This document shows positions 46,694 through 55,289 of a DNA stretch of 60,630 nt, piece by piece. How positions within the stretch are numbered: position 1 is the stretch's first letter; every line of letters starts with the position of its first letter. Position numbers and translations under genes: made by a program. The DNA is from Kordia sp. TARA_039_SRF (GTDB lineage Bacteria; Bacteroidota; Bacteroidia; Flavobacteriales; Flavobacteriaceae). The stretch is taken from the NCBI GenBank assembly GCA_006383075.2, contig SMNH02000015.1, positions 26,692 to 87,321 of the forward strand, given 5' to 3'. The notes below the pieces were generated by a model. It was not told where the DNA came from, searched no databases, and saw nothing but the letters and a program-made list of their open reading frames with translations.

Positions 46694-47143
46694 ATGGAAA
46701 AGAAAATTATTAAATACGGTGTTTTTATAGCTTTAGGACTTATCTTATACTTTTTATTAGTGCGAATGTTTGGTTTGCACGAAAACCCTTGGTTGCGTTT
46801 ATTCAACGGAGCCATTGTTGCATTAGGTGTTTATAAAGTCATAAAAGATGTAAAAAAAGAAAGCGGCGTCAATTTCAATTATTTTGAAGGATTTAAGACT
46901 GGCATCATCTCAGGATTTATAGCAACCTTAGTTTTTACCTTCTTTATGGCGATTTACATCTTTCATTTAGATGTTGAATTTGGAGAAAAAATTATGGCAA
47001 TGAGTTTGGGGAGTGTTTCACGAGAACCAGGACTATTATTATTCATTATTTTAATTGAAGGATTCGCGTCAACAGTTGTTTTGAGCCTTTTATTTATGCA
47101 AAAATTCAAGCCAAGTTGGAATATTAACAACAAACTGCCTTAG
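46694..47143 (+). CDS. DUF4199 membrane protein
   Basis: 149 residues with four hydrophobic helices (KYGVFIALGLILYFLLV, FNGAIVALGVYKVI, GIISGFIATLVFTFFM, LFIILIEGFASTVVLS). It matches what I recall of DUF4199, with FNYFEGFKTG between helices 2 and 3. Function unknown. Directly precedes the rplU promoter. Confidence 0.75.
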   Translation: MEKKIIKYGVFIALGLILYFLLVRMFGLHENPWLRLFNGAIVALGVYKVIKDVKKESGVNFNYFEGFKTGIISGFIATLVFTFFMAIYIFHLDVEFGEKIMAMSLGSVSREPGLLLFIILIEGFASTVVLSLLFMQKFKPSWNINNKLP

Positions 47144-47149
47144 AAGTAT

Positions 47150-47179
47150 TTGTAGATTAATTAATTAGATGTATATTTG
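47150..47179 (+). promoter_or_regulatory. Strong promoter for rplU-rpmA
   Basis: TTG (47150-47152), 19 bases, TATATTTG (47172-47179): the full Bacteroidota consensus TTG-N19-TAnnTTTG with spacing ideal. The rplU ATG is 42 bases on, enough for the usual leader that L21 can bind. Confidence 0.75.
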
Positions 47180-47220
47180 CGTCCATTTTTGGATAAAATT
47201 AATTAATTAAACGATACGCT

Positions 47221-47865
47221 ATGTATGCAATTGTAGAGATAGCAGGGCAGCAATTCAAAGTTGCGAAAGATCAAAAAGTATTTGTTCATCGTTTGGCTAC
47301 AGAAGAAGGAAAGCAAGTGACTTTCGACAATGTTCTTTTGTTAGATGATAACGGACAAGTTACTATTGGCGCCCCAGCTATAAACGGAGCCGCAGTAGAG
47401 GCAAAAGTTTTAAAGCACCTTAAAGGTGATAAAGTGATTGTTTTCAAAAAGAAAAGACGTAAAGGATACCGTGTAAAAAATGGTCACCGTCAGTCTTTAA
47501 CAGAAATTGTAATTGAAAACATTGTAGCTTCAGGAGCTAAAAAAGCTGCACCAAAGAAAGAAGCTAAAAAAGAAGTTGCAAAGCCAGCAGCAAAACCTGC
47601 GGCAAAGAAAGCAACAACTAAAGGAGATGACTTAAAGAAAATCGAAGGAATTGGTCCTAAGATTGCATCTACTTTAAATGAAGCAGGAATCACAACATTT
47701 GCTGAATTGGCAAAAACGGATGCTGCTAAAATTTCTGAAATCATCGCAGACGTTCGTGGAAATCACGTAACTGACACTTGGCCAAAGCAAGCTGAATTAG
47801 CTGCTGAAGGAAAGTGGGATGAGTTAAAGAAATGGCAAGATGAATTAGATGGTGGTAAAGCATAA
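47221..47865 (+). CDS. rplU: Ribosomal protein L21 with helix-hairpin-helix extension
   Basis: 214 residues, twice the usual L21. Residues 1-100 are L21 (MYAIVEIAGQQFKVAK, VIVFKKKRRKGYRVKNGHRQ). A Lys/Ala linker leads to a helix-hairpin-helix-type domain near 140-200 (LKKIEGIGPKIASTLNEAG, TFAELAKTD). The fusion is typical of Bacteroidota, and its job outside the ribosome is unclear. Followed by rpmA as usual. Confidence 0.95.
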   Translation: MYAIVEIAGQQFKVAKDQKVFVHRLATEEGKQVTFDNVLLLDDNGQVTIGAPAINGAAVEAKVLKHLKGDKVIVFKKKRRKGYRVKNGHRQSLTEIVIENIVASGAKKAAPKKEAKKEVAKPAAKPAAKKATTKGDDLKKIEGIGPKIASTLNEAGITTFAELAKTDAAKISEIIADVRGNHVTDTWPKQAELAAEGKWDELKKWQDELDGGKA

Positions 47866-47907
47866 TTGCAAAATCACTTAAGTATAACAATTTAAAACCT
47901 TACGAAA

Positions 47908-48168
47908 ATGGCTCACAAAAAAGGAGTTGGTAGTTCGAAAAACGGTAGAGAATCAGAATCGAAACGATTAGGTGTTAAGATTTTTGGTGGACAAGCAGCA
48001 ATTGCTGGAAATATCATCGTTAGACAAAGAGGAACTACTCACAACCCAGGAGAAAATGTATATATGGGGAAAGACCATACCTTACATGCTAAAGTAGATG
48101 GTATTGTGAAATTCACAAAGAAAGCAAACAACAGATCGTACGTTTCAATTGAACCTTTTGAAGCTTAA
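47908..48168 (+). CDS. rpmA: Ribosomal protein L27
   Basis: 86 residues with [20 protein letters not shown], the peptidyl-transferase-proximal N-terminus; no cleavable extension of the Firmicutes type. Co-transcribed with rplU 42 bases upstream, then a strong terminator. Confidence 0.98.
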   Translation: MAHKKGVGSSKNGRESESKRLGVKIFGGQAAIAGNIIVRQRGTTHNPGENVYMGKDHTLHAKVDGIVKFTKKANNRSYVSIEPFEA

Positions 48169-48183
48169 TTAGCATCTGAACGT

Positions 48184-48220
48184 AAAAAAAAGCCTGAACT
48201 TCAATGTTCAGGCTTTTTTT
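48184..48220 (+). terminator. Rho-independent terminator after rpmA
   Basis: AAAAAGCCTGAAC/GTTCAGGCTTTTT stem, 6-base loop, T run. Confidence 0.9.
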
Positions 48221-48247
48221 ATGCTTACAAGATTTTCTAAATATATC

Positions 48248-48268
48248 ATTCTGAACTTGATTCAGAAT
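48248..48268. repeat. Dispersed palindrome ATTCTGAA-CTTGA-TTCAGAAT
   Basis: An 8-base inverted repeat with a 5-base loop, in the intergenic gap between rpmA and the M3 peptidase. Sequences of this ATTCTGAA/TTCAGAAT type are recognisable dispersed elements in flavobacteria. Confidence 0.4.
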
Positions 48269-48344
48269 CTCACTGATTAATTTTCAGCTTTTGTGAGAAA
48301 CCGAATCAAGTTTGATTTGACGCTTTTTTTATTTTGAATTTATC

Positions 48345-50477
48345 CTATTCAACAAATCCTTTTTTCTTTAATAAGGGTTGAATTTCAGGTTCTGCACCTC
48401 TAAAAGTTTTGTACAAATCCATCCCCGATTGCGAACCACCCATACTCAACATGGTACGATAACGCTTTGCCGTTGCTGGGTCAAATAAGTTTCCAGTGTC
48501 TTTAAATGCTTGAAACGCATCTGCGTCTAACACTTCTGACCATAAATAACTGTAGTAACCCGCCGAGTAGCCAACTGGACTCGAAAAGATATGTCCAAAA
48601 TACGTACTTCTGTAGCGTGGAATGATTTCGTCAATCAATCCTAATTTGTTCATAGCTTCTTTTTCAAAAGCATTCACATCTGTTGGAATATCTTCTGTTT
48701 TGGAATGCCACGCCATATCCAAATAGGCTGCTGCCATATATTCAACAGTTGCAAAACCGCCGTTAAATGAATTGGCAGCTTTCATTTTTTGAATCATGGC
48801 ATCTGGAATAACTTCACCTGTTTTGTAATGCTTTGCAAACATGCGCAATACTTGCGGCTCGCTCATCCAGTTTTCCATAACTTGTGACGGGAATTCAACA
48901 AAATCTCTTGGAACATTGGTTCCCGATAAGGATTCGTATTTTACGTTTGAGAATAATCCGTGCAACGCATGTCCAAATTCATGAAATAAGGTTTCTGCTT
49001 CTGTAAAGGATAATAACGACGGAGAATCTGCCGTTGGCGCAGGATAGTTAAAATTGTTTGTCACAATTGGAGTGACCATTCCGTCCACATTTTTTTGACT
49101 GCGCAATGCATTCATCCACGCGCCGCCGCGTTTGCTTGGACGTGCAAAGAAGTCCATATAAATAATTCCCAAATGCTTTCCATCAGCTTCCAGCACTTCG
49201 AATACTTGTTGATCTTCATGCCACTTAGGAACATTGTTCATTTCTTTAAATTCTAATCCGAAAAGTTCTTTCGCCAAAGCAAATACACCATCGCGGACCG
49301 CATTAACTTCAAAATACGGACGTGTTTCTTCTTCGTCAAAATTGTAACGCTCTTTGCGAACTTTTTCTACATAATAACGCCAATCACTTCCTCTAAAATC
49401 ACCTTTTACACCTTCACTCGCCATTTTTTTAGCCAAGGCTTCACGCTCTGATTTTGCCATTGCTAATGCCGAAGGCCATAATTTATCCATAAAACCATAC
49501 ACAGCTTCTGGTGTTTCTGCCATATTATCCGATAAAATATACGCTGCGTGCGATTCGTAGCCTAATAATTTTGCTTTTTCCAAGCGCAAAGCTGCCATTT
49601 CGCTTAAAATTGCTTTGTTGTCGTTTTCGTTGTCATTATTGGCACGCATTGCATAGCCATCAAATAATTTTTGTCGCGCTTCTCTGTTGGGAGACGATTG
49701 TAAAAACGGATTGATACTTGGGCGTTGCAATGTAAATGAGTATCCATCTTCGTGACCGTGTTTTTTTGCTTCGGCTTTTGCTAAATCGACTAAGTTTGCT
49801 GGAAGATTTCCTAAATCTTTTTTGTCTTTTGTGTGATATTCAAACGCGTTGGTTTCATCTAGTAAATGCTCGCTGAAATCGCCGCTTAATTTTGCCAGTC
49901 GTTTGTTGATTTCGCGTAAACGTTCTTGTGGTTCGCCTTTTAGACTGATTCCCGCACGGACGAATTGTTTGTGTGTTTCTTCTAACAACCGTTTTTCTTC
50001 TTCAGATAAATTCAGATTTTCTTTTTGATCGTACACAGTTTTTACACGTTCGTATAATTTTGCATTAAGATTGATAAAATCGCTATGCGCTGCCAATGCA
50101 GGTGAGATTTCTTTAGCAGCAGCTTTTAGAGTATCGTCCGTATTGGCACCATTCACCACATAAAAAATACGTTGCAATCTCTTTAAATACGCACCGCTAA
50201 ATTCCAACGCTTCAATCGTGTTTTGAAAAGTTGGAGCTTCCGTATTTTCAGTGATGGCAGTAATTTCATCTTGATTTTCTTTGAGTAAAATTTCAAAAGC
50301 AGGCAAATAGTCGCTACTTTTTATTTGGTCGAAAGGCGGCACTCCGTGTGGTGTGTTCCATTCGGTCAGCAAAGGATTGTCTGTCATAGTCGTTTCTGAT
50401 TTTTTTTCGGGTGTAGCTTCTTTACAGGATGCAAATAGTAAAATGCTACTCATAATGGCTATTGAGGTTCGTTTCAT
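48345..50477 (-). CDS. M3-family peptidase (Dcp/oligopeptidase A-like) lipoprotein
   Basis: 710 residues. Lipoprotein signal (LLFASC, cysteine near residue 19), then the M3 metallopeptidase core with HEFGHALH at about residue 497 (HExxH) and following conserved FVEFPSQVMENW region. Dipeptidyl carboxypeptidase-type, periplasmic or surface oligopeptide clearance. Its stop is 124 bases from the rpmA terminator. Confidence 0.92.
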   Translation of the reverse strand: MKRTSIAIMSSILLFASCKEATPEKKSETTMTDNPLLTEWNTPHGVPPFDQIKSSDYLPAFEILLKENQDEITAITENTEAPTFQNTIEALEFSGAYLKRLQRIFYVVNGANTDDTLKAAAKEISPALAAHSDFINLNAKLYERVKTVYDQKENLNLSEEEKRLLEETHKQFVRAGISLKGEPQERLREINKRLAKLSGDFSEHLLDETNAFEYHTKDKKDLGNLPANLVDLAKAEAKKHGHEDGYSFTLQRPSINPFLQSSPNREARQKLFDGYAMRANNDNENDNKAILSEMAALRLEKAKLLGYESHAAYILSDNMAETPEAVYGFMDKLWPSALAMAKSEREALAKKMASEGVKGDFRGSDWRYYVEKVRKERYNFDEEETRPYFEVNAVRDGVFALAKELFGLEFKEMNNVPKWHEDQQVFEVLEADGKHLGIIYMDFFARPSKRGGAWMNALRSQKNVDGMVTPIVTNNFNYPAPTADSPSLLSFTEAETLFHEFGHALHGLFSNVKYESLSGTNVPRDFVEFPSQVMENWMSEPQVLRMFAKHYKTGEVIPDAMIQKMKAANSFNGGFATVEYMAAAYLDMAWHSKTEDIPTDVNAFEKEAMNKLGLIDEIIPRYRSTYFGHIFSSPVGYSAGYYSYLWSEVLDADAFQAFKDTGNLFDPATAKRYRTMLSMGGSQSGMDLYKTFRGAEPEIQPLLKKKGFVE

Positions 50478-50642
50478 TTGTTTTAAAATTTAGTATTCTA
50501 AGATACTGTTTTTTGTTCTAAAAATTCTTGCGAATTGTCAGGGTTCAAAAGCTTTAATTTTTTTGTAATTAATTTTTGATAAAAAATAGTAATCTTTAAA
50601 CTTGTAAGCAATGTATAATTCCCCTTAAAACCTTAGTTATTT

Positions 50643-51557
50643 ATGAAAAAAGAGATTTCTTACTTTCTATTTCATTGTGAGATAGAGAAAAAGTTAAGCC
50701 CTAAAACTTTAAAAGCGTACGAAGCAGATTTACGACAGTTTGATACTTTTTTGAAGTTAGATGCAATTGCCTGTATCACCAAAGAAGACTTGAAGTTGTA
50801 TTTGGAAATGTTGTCGAAATACGCGTCGCGAACTATGAAACGGAAAGTCGCAACTTTAAAAACTTTTTTCTCTTTTTTAGAGTTTGAAGAAGCAATTGAC
50901 CAAAACCCTTTCCATAAAGTACGTGTAAAGATTAAGTTGGAAAAGTTATTGCCTAAAGTCATGTCAATCTCTGAACTCAACACTATTTTGGCGCATGCGT
51001 ATTTGGAAAAAGAAGCTATTCCAATTAAAAACACATATCAATGTAAAGAAGCGACTAGGAATATAGCTGTTTTAGAATTACTCTTAGCCACAGGCATCAG
51101 AGTTTCTGAATTGTGTAGTTTGAGAATAGAAAACATAGGAACCGACTTTGAAACTATTCGAATTTTGGGAAAAGGAAACAAAGAACGTAACGTCCCAATT
51201 ACAAATAAGGCTACGCAAACTGCACTTCAAAACAATTACCTAGCTTTCAAGGATATCATTGATGCTACTTCTTATTTCTTTATCAATCGTTTTGGGAACC
51301 CACTTTCTGCTCAGTCAGTTCGTTTATTGGTGAAAAAGTTTGCAAACAAAGCAAGTATTCAACGGACTATTACTCCCCATATGTTTCGTCATTCTTTTGC
51401 CACTTTACTACTCGAAGAAGATGTAGATATTCGATATATTCAGCATTTTTTAGGACATAGTTCTATCAATGTTACGCAAATGTATGCGCATGTCAACGAA
51501 AAGAAAAAAACAGAGTTGTTGATGATGAAAAACCCACGAAATTTTGTGCGGTTCTGA
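50643..51557 (+). CDS. Tyrosine recombinase XerD/XerC-like
   Basis: 304 residues with a complete tyrosine-recombinase set: Arg153 (GIRVSEL), Lys177, His246, Arg249 (HMFRHSF), His272 (LGHSSI) and Tyr281 (MYAHV). The N-terminal SAM-like domain runs 1-95. Chromosome-dimer resolution is the usual Xer role; XerC/XerD choice is not possible by eye. No att-type repeats next to it, and it is of normal Xer length, so a phage integrase is unlikely but not excluded. Confidence 0.9.
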   Translation: MKKEISYFLFHCEIEKKLSPKTLKAYEADLRQFDTFLKLDAIACITKEDLKLYLEMLSKYASRTMKRKVATLKTFFSFLEFEEAIDQNPFHKVRVKIKLEKLLPKVMSISELNTILAHAYLEKEAIPIKNTYQCKEATRNIAVLELLLATGIRVSELCSLRIENIGTDFETIRILGKGNKERNVPITNKATQTALQNNYLAFKDIIDATSYFFINRFGNPLSAQSVRLLVKKFANKASIQRTITPHMFRHSFATLLLEEDVDIRYIQHFLGHSSINVTQMYAHVNEKKKTELLMMKNPRNFVRF

Positions 51558-51595
51558 GTTTGGTTGGTTGTCTGAATAATGGATAACTAATTATT

Positions 51596-52429
51596 ATGAG
51601 TGATTACAAGAGAACAATAGATGTTGTTATAACTACTTCACAAAACTATAATAAAAATTATAGCTTATATTTTACTTTAAGATCTATTTTGTCACAAACA
51701 TTATTGCCTAATAAAATTTTTGTAATAGAAAATGATAATTCAACTAAGATGAAAAGAATGCTTGACTCTGATTTCGGTAACTTCATTAATTTTATAGATG
51801 CTTCAAGTAATGTTGAAAATATTTCTTATTGTAGAAATCTTGGCGCTTCGATTAGTTGTTCTGATTTAATACTTTTTATGGATGATGATGTTGTCATAGG
51901 AGACAGTGATGCAATTGAAAAAATTGTTGATAGGATGAGGTTTTTAGACTTTTATTGTGGGGCATTGCGATTTTGGAGTCAAATTAATTGGTATAATCAA
52001 TTGAAAAAAACATATTCTATTAATCATGTAAATAATATTTTGAAATCCACATCAATTTTGCCGAAATCAATTGATAGAACAACAGGAACTTTTAATTACC
52101 ATAATTATACTTTCATTGGAAACTTTGGTTGTGTAAGAAAGGATGTTTTTTTAGAAGTGAATGGATTTGATGAAAATTTTAAAGGATGGTCATATCAAGA
52201 CACTGATTTAATGATGAGACTCACTTACGCTAGAAAAGAATATCAACTGATGGCTGATAAAGGTTTAAAAGTTTATCATTTATCACATCCTGTCAATAAA
52301 AAAGCCACCAGAGAATCTAATCTAATACTTTATGAAAAAAAACAAAAAGAAATAGGAATTAAATTTCATTTAAATCATTTTTTCGCAGATTTTAACGATG
52401 ACAAATATGCTCTTTTTAGTCATTTATAA
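51596..52429 (+). CDS. Family 2 glycosyltransferase
   Basis: 277 residues. A GT-A fold with metal-site DDD at residues 96-98 (LFMDDDVVIGD), VVITTSQNY start, and the C-terminal acceptor-site segment GWSYQDTDLMMRLTY (the QD/ED catalytic-base region), plus GNFGCVRKDVFLEVNGFDENF, like the galactosyltransferase-type C-terminal module. Cytoplasmic or membrane-near. AT-rich compared with xerD upstream, so perhaps acquired; 38 bases after xerD. The last 14 bases overlap tail-to-tail the gene on the other strand. Acceptor unknown. Confidence 0.85.
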   Translation: MSDYKRTIDVVITTSQNYNKNYSLYFTLRSILSQTLLPNKIFVIENDNSTKMKRMLDSDFGNFINFIDASSNVENISYCRNLGASISCSDLILFMDDDVVIGDSDAIEKIVDRMRFLDFYCGALRFWSQINWYNQLKKTYSINHVNNILKSTSILPKSIDRTTGTFNYHNYTFIGNFGCVRKDVFLEVNGFDENFKGWSYQDTDLMMRLTYARKEYQLMADKGLKVYHLSHPVNKKATRESNLILYEKKQKEIGIKFHLNHFFADFNDDKYALFSHL

Positions 52430-53711
52430 TCCTTTTAAAATTATTTAACAGATGACCTTTTTCATCTAAATCCATTAAAGCAGTTAGCGCTACACTTTTG
52501 AGAGAGCCACTAACTGGATTATCACCCCATTTATCGTTATTAGATATCATCCAATTGAATATAGCATTTATTGATTCAGTAGCTTTCATTCTTGCTAAAG
52601 AAGTTATACAACTTCTAGCAACATGAGGGTTTTTTTCTAATTTTAAAGTTTCTATAATATAGGGAATAGCCGATTTTAAGCGTTTCTGACCACAGATATC
52701 AACTATAGCCTCCCTTAATGTTATATTATCACTATTTATTGTGTTCAATAAGGATAAATTCACGTCGCTATCATTTGTCTTAACCAAAAAACTTTCAATT
52801 TTAGACCTTACTAAATCTATTCTTCCCATTTTGTAATTCTTAAGATAATTTAAAAGCCAATTAATTGCTTTAGTTTTGTGTAAATTCTTATCAATTATTT
52901 TAAAACAATATTCAGAGGCAAAAGAAAAAGTATCTTCATCGTCAACATGTATAAGATCATTATTAGACTTAATTAAAATATTATTTAATACAGAATTATA
53001 TTTATTTAATATAATATCTGAAGTGAAGACTAGCATTTTAAAGATGTTAACAGAATCCCTAATAACCCCATTATTATATTCTCGAAGTTGAGAAAAGTAA
53101 ACGTAAAGAGAATTTATATCATTCTCGGAGTAATCCTTTTTTTCTTTTTTTAAAATATTGTAAACAATTTCAATTTTTGTTTTTGATAATTTTCTGCTTA
53201 TCTTAATGAAGGATTCAGTTTCGTTTTCTGAAATTCCATTATTCAACAAGAATGTTTTAAAGAAAAGTTTTTTTCGTATTGAATATCTATTGGTTTGAAT
53301 TTTCTTTCTAAGATCATTTTTAAACTTATGTATATTATTTCTATTATATATCAAAATAGATCTATTTTTAATGTCAAATGGAATTTGCTCTATACTGTCA
53401 GTAAGTAAAAGAACAGAATTTTCATCTCTGATTGAATGTGCTATTCCTAATTCATAATACACATTTGGATTTTTTTGGCTGAGGTCAGCTATTATAACCT
53501 CAGAAGAACTTATTTCATCAAGAATGTTCCCCATTACAGATCTATTATCAAAAATTTCATCCGCTCTAATACAGCTAATTTTTAGCTCAATACAGACTTG
53601 TAGTATCTCACCATAAATAAAGCTCATTTCTTCATTAAAGGGAATAATAACAAATGCCGTATTCTCTTCAATATTTCTATTTTCAAAAATGAAATCTCTT
53701 GGATAAGCCAT
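52416..53711 (-). CDS. Deoxyribosyltransferase/TIR-like domain plus HEAT-like repeats
   Basis: 431 residues. Residues 15-125 look like the nucleoside 2-deoxyribosyltransferase/TIR-like fold: AFVIIPFNEEMSFIYGE, then ADLSQKNPNVYYELGIAHS with Asp76 and Glu87, then LLLTDSIEQIPFD. The middle is helical. Residues 330-430 form HEAT/armadillo-like repeats (AIPYIIETL, VARSCITSLARM, SLKSVALTALMDL). The fold combination is that of effector-plus-sensor proteins in stress or antiphage systems, where such domains cleave NAD or nucleotides; catalytic competence is not proven by eye. Full promoter at 53733-53764. Alone on its strand. Confidence 0.6.
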   Translation of the reverse strand: MAYPRDFIFENRNIEENTAFVIIPFNEEMSFIYGEILQVCIELKISCIRADEIFDNRSVMGNILDEISSSEVIIADLSQKNPNVYYELGIAHSIRDENSVLLLTDSIEQIPFDIKNRSILIYNRNNIHKFKNDLRKKIQTNRYSIRKKLFFKTFLLNNGISENETESFIKISRKLSKTKIEIVYNILKKEKKDYSENDINSLYVYFSQLREYNNGVIRDSVNIFKMLVFTSDIILNKYNSVLNNILIKSNNDLIHVDDEDTFSFASEYCFKIIDKNLHKTKAINWLLNYLKNYKMGRIDLVRSKIESFLVKTNDSDVNLSLLNTINSDNITLREAIVDICGQKRLKSAIPYIIETLKLEKNPHVARSCITSLARMKATESINAIFNWMISNNDKWGDNPVSGSLKSVALTALMDLDEKGHLLNNFKRIIND

Positions 53712-53732
53712 AATAATTAGTTATCAATTACT

Positions 53733-53764
53733 CAAATATAAACAATTAAATTACGTATATCAAA
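53733..53764 (-). promoter_or_regulatory. Full consensus promoter for the deoxyribosyltransferase-like/HEAT gene
   Basis: On the minus strand, TTTG (53764-53761), 20 bases, TATATTTG (53740-53733): both boxes fit TTG-N19/20-TAnnTTTG. The ATG at 53711 follows in about 22 bases, a short leader, so the gene has its own strong promoter. Confidence 0.65.
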
Positions 53765-53860
53765 ATAAAGATAAAACTTACGATTTTCCTTAAAATTAGT
53801 ATCGACATACGAATAATATATTCTGTGCGTTTTATAGGTGCCTTACTTAAAACAACCATT

Positions 53861-54616
53861 ATGAAATCACTTGTAACACTGCTATTTTTCTGCTTTACTT
53901 TAACTGTTTCTGGGCAAAAGAAAATTCATGTGTTTGTGGCGTTGTGCGATAATGTGCATCAAGGAATTGTGCCTGTACCAAAATCGTTGGGAAATGGTCA
54001 AAATCCACGAACCAACTTGTATTGGGGCGCATTGTACGGTGTAAAGACACATTTTAAGCGTAGCAAGGATTGGGAATTGGTAAAAACCTTGCCTTCAAAC
54101 AATCCGAAAATTTTAGAGCGAGTCCTTTTTAAGCGTAAAACCACAGATACCTATTTATTGGCAGATGCGTATGATGGAAGGTTTATCAAACAAACTACCA
54201 TTGATTTTTTGCATGCTTGCAGTGGTGAAAATCCAATAGAAATTTCAGTTCAAGACAAAAAACTGAGTTTCGGCGGCAATGCAAGTTTGCTTGCGTATGT
54301 GGGTCATGATGGTTTGATGGAATTCAGTCTGGAAGAAAAATTCAAACCCAAAAATACAAATAAGCGAGATGCTATTATTCTTGCATGCATTAGCAAAGAT
54401 TATTTTAAACCATATTTGAAACAAACTGGTGCCAATCCACTGGTTTGGTCTACAGGATTGATGTCGCCCGAAGCCTATACGTTAAAATGGGCAATCGACG
54501 GTTGGATTTTGAATGAATCGGATGCAGCAATCAGAGAACGTGCAGCAAAGGCGTATCATAACTATCAGAAATGCGGTATGCGTGGCGCGCGTGGTTTGTT
54601 GGTGACGGGATATTGA
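53861..54616 (+). CDS. Secreted protein of unknown function
   Basis: About 251 residues from the ATG at 53861 (MKSLVTLLFFCFTLTVSGQ signal peptide). A GTG-opened frame from 53825 is possible but would put 12 odd residues before the signal. Marks: FVALCDNVHQGIVPVPKSLG near the start, LYWGALYGVKTHF, and an end of GMRGARGLLVTG. The NxxGALYG-type region is reminiscent of enzyme-like but I cannot assign a family. Divergent from the HEAT gene. Confidence 0.65.
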   Translation: MKSLVTLLFFCFTLTVSGQKKIHVFVALCDNVHQGIVPVPKSLGNGQNPRTNLYWGALYGVKTHFKRSKDWELVKTLPSNNPKILERVLFKRKTTDTYLLADAYDGRFIKQTTIDFLHACSGENPIEISVQDKKLSFGGNASLLAYVGHDGLMEFSLEEKFKPKNTNKRDAIILACISKDYFKPYLKQTGANPLVWSTGLMSPEAYTLKWAIDGWILNESDAAIRERAAKAYHNYQKCGMRGARGLLVTGY

Positions 54617-54686
54617 CGAAATTTGATTTATAAAAATCACAGCTAGGAAAAATCTAACTGTGATTTTAAAGCACATTCCTTCTATA

Positions 54687-54902
54687 CTATTTTGCAGCTT
54701 TAGGATTTCCAACGGCTTGTGAGGCTGCTGTACAGCTAATCACATGACCATTTCCGTAATCGCCGCTGATATCATCTTCAGAATGATATACGCCATCCAT
54801 AATACTTGATGTACATAAATAACCTGCGCCGCCATGAATTGCATGTTGCTCTTTTTTGCTTAACTCTCTTACAGAGTGTAATGCTGAAATCTTTTTTAAC
54901 AT
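54687..54902 (-). CDS. Peptide precursor with double-glycine leader
   Basis: 71 residues: a leader of 25 (MLKKISALHSVRELSKKEQH, then Gly24-Gly25) and a 46-residue core starting AGYLCTSS with two cysteines. The leader is of the Bacteroidota bacteriocin/RiPP-like GG type and would be cut by a PCAT-type ABC transporter, none of which is in the window. Second of two precursors downstream of the AraC-type regulator gene. No promoter seen of its own. Confidence 0.75.
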   Translation of the reverse strand: MLKKISALHSVRELSKKEQHAIHGGAGYLCTSSIMDGVYHSEDDISGDYGNGHVISCTAASQAVGNPKAAK

Positions 54903-54997
54903 AATTAAAATTTTTAATGATTAATGTTGTGAAATTAGAATGGATTTTCAGCGTTTACAATTTATCTAAAGTTCATTTTATAAAAAAGAGCTGTAAT

Positions 54998-55213
54998 TTA
55001 TTTGCCGCCTTCACCATTTTCGTCATCTCCTGGATTTAAGCTGTCAGGTCTTGTAGATAGTGTAGGTATGCAATATGGATACTGCGTGCAACAATGCGTT
55101 TTAAGAGTTTCATCCATTGCTTGTTGTTCATTCGCGCCTTTAATCAAGTTTAAGGTTGCAATACTAACTTTTTTTAGTCTTAAAGAATTGAGGGTCAACT
55201 TTTGTTTTTTCAT
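54998..55213 (-). CDS. Class I lanthipeptide-like precursor
   Basis: 71 residues from the ATG at 55213. The leader MKKQKLTLNSLRLKKVSIAT, then LNLIKGA, is the lysine/leucine-rich pattern of Bacteroidota class I lanthipeptide-like leaders. The core holds Cys41, Cys42 and Cys48 and many Thr/Ser, then an acidic Gly-rich tail. A longer frame to 55375 exists but the 54 extra residues have no family character. No LanB or LanC nearby, so modification would need enzymes elsewhere. Confidence 0.7.
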   Translation of the reverse strand: MKKQKLTLNSLRLKKVSIATLNLIKGANEQQAMDETLKTHCCTQYPYCIPTLSTRPDSLNPGDDENGEGGK

Positions 55214-55241
55214 AATGATATGTATGTTAATGTTTGTTCTT

Positions 55242-55273
55242 CGAATATAGAGCATGCGCGGATTTGACAAAAA
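55242..55273 (-). promoter_or_regulatory. Promoter for the lanthipeptide-like precursor
   Basis: On the minus strand TTTTTG (55273-55268), 18 bases, TATATTCG (55249-55242), one mismatch to TAnnTTTG, then 28 bases to the ATG at 55213. So the peptide genes have a promoter separate from the regulator upstream, and could be controlled by it. Confidence 0.5.
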
Positions 55274-55289
55274 TGAAAGTGCCTTCATT

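Noticed and set aside
50643-51557. Phage integrase with an adjacent att site
   Set aside because: Normal Xer length and context, no direct repeats or tRNA found beside it.
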